This document shows, one piece after another, positions 23,332 through 24,811 of a stretch of 24,811 nt of DNA; position 1 is the stretch's first letter, and every line of letters starts with the position of its first letter. The position numbers and the translations under genes were made by a program. The notes under the pieces are model-generated. The model saw nothing but the letters and a program-made list of their open reading frames with translations, was not told where the DNA came from and did no database searches. Source of the stretch: an uncultured Oscillospiraceae bacterium (GTDB lineage Bacteria > Bacillota > Clostridia > Oscillospirales > Acutalibacteraceae); contig CAJUSM010000044.1 in the NCBI GenBank assembly GCA_910588935.1, positions 1-24,811 of the forward strand, read 5' to 3'.

Positions 23332-24078
23332 CTAGGGGGACTGTATGTCCCTCTTGTAAATCCTCTGGGCCGATTCCCACTCTTTTCCCTGGGCCTGGCC
23401 TAATATCTCCACGGCGGTAACCTCACAAAGAACGCTTGGGTACGTCATTTCCCTTCCGCCGCAGAAGGTGACAGCCACCTTCTGCCCCGGTTCAGGCAGT
23501 CCGGTTTCGCTGCCGGCAACCGTCACATTTTCGTCAATCCCAAAGACGCAGAGCTCGTTATCTTCCTGGGGAAAATCAGACTTGCCGTATGCGAACCAGG
23601 AATGATCGGTGCACTCACCCACCACATAGCCGGTAAACACCGCAAATTCAGGCACGGCGTATTTGCTGAAATATTGGTCCTGGGCGGCAAGATACCGGTC
23701 TTCCTCCGCCATGCCCAGAACTTCAATGGCGGATATTGAGTCGATGCAGGGATCGCTCAGAGTGTCGCTGGAATCCGGCGGGATGACCTCTCCCTGGTAG
23801 GAAACCTTCACTTCCTGCCCAAGCTCTAGGGCGTCCCATACCTCCTCCGGGACATCCGGTCCAGGGGTAATTTTGTAACAGAACGTTCCGGGCAAAAGGC
23901 CGGTATCCTCTGTGTATATGGCCCAGGCCAAATTTTTCCCCTCGTCAAACTGGAAGAAGCCGCGGACCAGGATGCCGGTAAAAGTATGCTCCGGCGCGGC
24001 GCGGGGGCCGCAGGAACAGAAGCAGAAGGTGAGGAAAAGGGGCAGCAGAAGCCGGCACACCGCATTGTGTTTTCCCAT
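23332..24078 (-). CDS. lipoprotein with two similar DUF3221-like halves
   Basis: This 248-residue predicted lipoprotein has a hydrophobic leader ending FCSC, so Cys23 is the likely lipidated residue after export. Two halves (about 31-118 and 148-228) share one pattern. Each opens FTG-x-x-V, has GQ-V-V-followed by a Gly in the second part, and ends in (A)IEVLG or AVEILG. This suggests an internal duplication of a small beta domain, of which DUF3221 is the nearest family I can name. No enzyme motif is visible, and ligand binding or envelope sensing is a guess. Several extra cysteines (for example in FCYK, PCIDS, ECTDH, FCGG and LCEV) could form disulphides. GGAGG lies just before the ATG. It ends at a shared terminator. 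Confidence 0.75.
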   Translation of the reverse strand: MGKHNAVCRLLLPLFLTFCFCSCGPRAAPEHTFTGILVRGFFQFDEGKNLAWAIYTEDTGLLPGTFCYKITPGPDVPEEVWDALELGQEVKVSYQGEVIPPDSSDTLSDPCIDSISAIEVLGMAEEDRYLAAQDQYFSKYAVPEFAVFTGYVVGECTDHSWFAYGKSDFPQEDNELCVFGIDENVTVAGSETGLPEPGQKVAVTFCGGREMTYPSVLCEVTAVEILGQAQGKEWESAQRIYKRDIQSP

Positions 24079-24115
24079 AGAACCTCCTAGATGTAATTTT
24101 TACGATCGCTTTATA

Positions 24116-24143
24116 TTATTATATCGATTGTTCAAAAAATCAA
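24116..24143 (-). promoter_or_regulatory. probable promoter of the lipoprotein gene
   Basis: On the minus strand there is TTGATT (24143-24138), then TAATAA (24121-24116) at 16 bp. An overlapping TATAAT (24123-24118) is closer than usual. The AT-rich setting and the position about 40 bases before the ATG support it. The exact boxes are uncertain. Confidence 0.5.
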
Positions 24144-24150
24144 GGTGGTT

Positions 24151-24167
24151 TATATCTTAAAGATATA
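24151..24167. promoter_or_regulatory. 17-bp palindrome upstream of the lipoprotein promoter
   Basis: TATATCTT-A-AAGATATA has perfect 8-bp arms. It lies eight bases upstream of the candidate -35 of the lipoprotein gene, a position suited to a dimeric regulator. The regulator is unknown. Confidence 0.4.
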
Positions 24168-24368
24168 GCATTTCAAATTTTGTGCACAGCCTTAGTTGTT
24201 ACTGCAGAGGCTTCGTTTAAAGAAATGCGGTTACCTTTTAACTCAACCGAACAAAAGTACCAACAGCAGAGGCGAGCCGCTGTTAAAGTTAGCTTTTAAA
24301 TACAAGAATTTGTACAAGAACTTGCCGGCTTCCTCTCACAAAAACTCTCTTTCTAATTCTGAAAGTAA

Positions 24369-24811
24369 TCAATCACAGAAGGCGTGGATCTTTTTTAACA
24401 GGGAGTCGTTGATCAGCACCAGATAATTTATTTCTTCGCCAGGAAATGTGCTGCTGGAAGAAATAATTGCCTCTGCACAGTAGCCTTTCGAGGTTCGGTA
24501 GCTATAAACTGGGGAACCGCTTTGCCCTTCACTAATATCCAGACTTGTGGTTACCACTGGTTGAGTTCGGCCGTAGCTAGGGTATATGGTGCCGGAACAG
24601 GTATACATTTCCCAATTATCCCATTTGTCAATGCGGGAGTTCTTGTCCGCTGGATAACCTTGGGTTTGATACGTGCGGTTCTGCATATCGCTGCTGCTGT
24701 TTACGCAATAAATTCCCAAATGCCCAGGGTACTCTTTATTACCATCAGAAAGGGGGGAGTCAAAACGAAGCAATCCCCAGTCATCGCAAGCTCTCTCCGG
24801 AGCCATAGCGC
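24369..24811 (-). CDS. trypsin-like (S1/V8-type) serine protease, C-terminal part
   Basis: The frame is open to the right edge, so the N-terminus and catalytic His lie outside the window; 147 codons are visible. The catalytic-Asp region DDWGLLRF appears near the edge. The nucleophile motif EGQSGSPVYSY contains the active Ser in GxSGSP. This layout fits secreted glutamyl-endopeptidase (V8-like) or related trypsin-fold proteases. The frame ends in HAFCD, and several Cys residues (CDDWG, IYCVN, YTCSG, GYCAE) could form disulphides outside the cell. An internal ATG at 24806 is not a likely start because conserved sequence begins at once. The 290 bases between this gene and the lipoprotein are AT-richer and hold no other gene. 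Confidence 0.8.
   Translation of the reverse strand, partial: AMAPERACDDWGLLRFDSPLSDGNKEYPGHLGIYCVNSSSDMQNRTYQTQGYPADKNSRIDKWDNWEMYTCSGTIYPSYGRTQPVVTTSLDISEGQSGSPVYSYRTSKGYCAEAIISSSSTFPGEEINYLVLINDSLLKKIHAFCD

Noticed and set aside
24196..24426. Plus-strand 76-codon frame near the right edge
   Set aside because: It overlaps the end of the protease gene antisense, lacks a ribosome site and lies in AT-rich non-coding sequence.

Overview
The window reads as ordinary chromosome of a GC-rich, low-oxygen Gram-positive bacterium, most likely a gut Clostridia of the Oscillospiraceae/Ruminococcaceae type (inference). The signs are a Na+-pumping oxaloacetate decarboxylase operon, teichoic-acid-type cell-wall genes, a Clostridia-type heterodimeric ABC exporter behind a MarR repressor, strong AGGAGG-type ribosome binding sites and dispersed intergenic repeats. 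No tRNA, rRNA, CRISPR array, transposase or phage gene was seen.

Layout. 1-131: hairpin-rich, unexplained DNA at the left edge. 318-4017 (minus): one transcription unit with a clear promoter (-35 TTGCCA, 17 bp, -10 TATTAT) running oadG, biotin carrier, oadB, oadA and ending at a strong terminator. Together these form a membrane decarboxylase that couples loss of CO2 from oxaloacetate to Na+ export, with biotin on a separate small protein. 4212-14602 (minus): a cell-envelope polymer locus, in transcription order GT2 glycosyltransferase, Wzx-type flippase, TagB/F-type CDP-glycerol glycerophosphotransferase, polyprenyl-phosphate sugar transferase, a 53-residue DUF6440-like protein, TagA/WecG ManNAc transferase, UDP-GlcNAc 2-epimerase, LtaS-type phosphoglycerol transferase and a GNAT acetyltransferase. 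Two good sigma-A-type promoters drive it: one before the GT2 gene (14661-14689) and one before the sugar transferase (10940-10968). The second sits on the edge of a 104-bp element rich in inverted repeats.

14773-19104 (plus): a MarR regulator followed by a two-gene ABC exporter, with a strong promoter, repeated operator-like sites and a terminator. 19270-20778 (minus): a D-Ala-D-Ala carboxypeptidase. 20779-21362: gene-free and built largely of inverted and dispersed repeats. 21363-23196 (plus): SbcD nuclease without an adjacent SbcC, then a HAD phosphatase, ending at a bidirectional terminator. 23332-24078 (minus): a lipoprotein of two similar halves. 24369-24811 (minus): the C-terminal part of a trypsin-like serine protease cut by the window edge.

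Most genes are recognisable families. The least explained parts are the left-edge hairpin block, the 10837-10940 element before the polymer genes, the small DUF6440-like gene inside the polymer operon, and the intergenic repeat family with related copies at 13562-13628 and 21190-21348.
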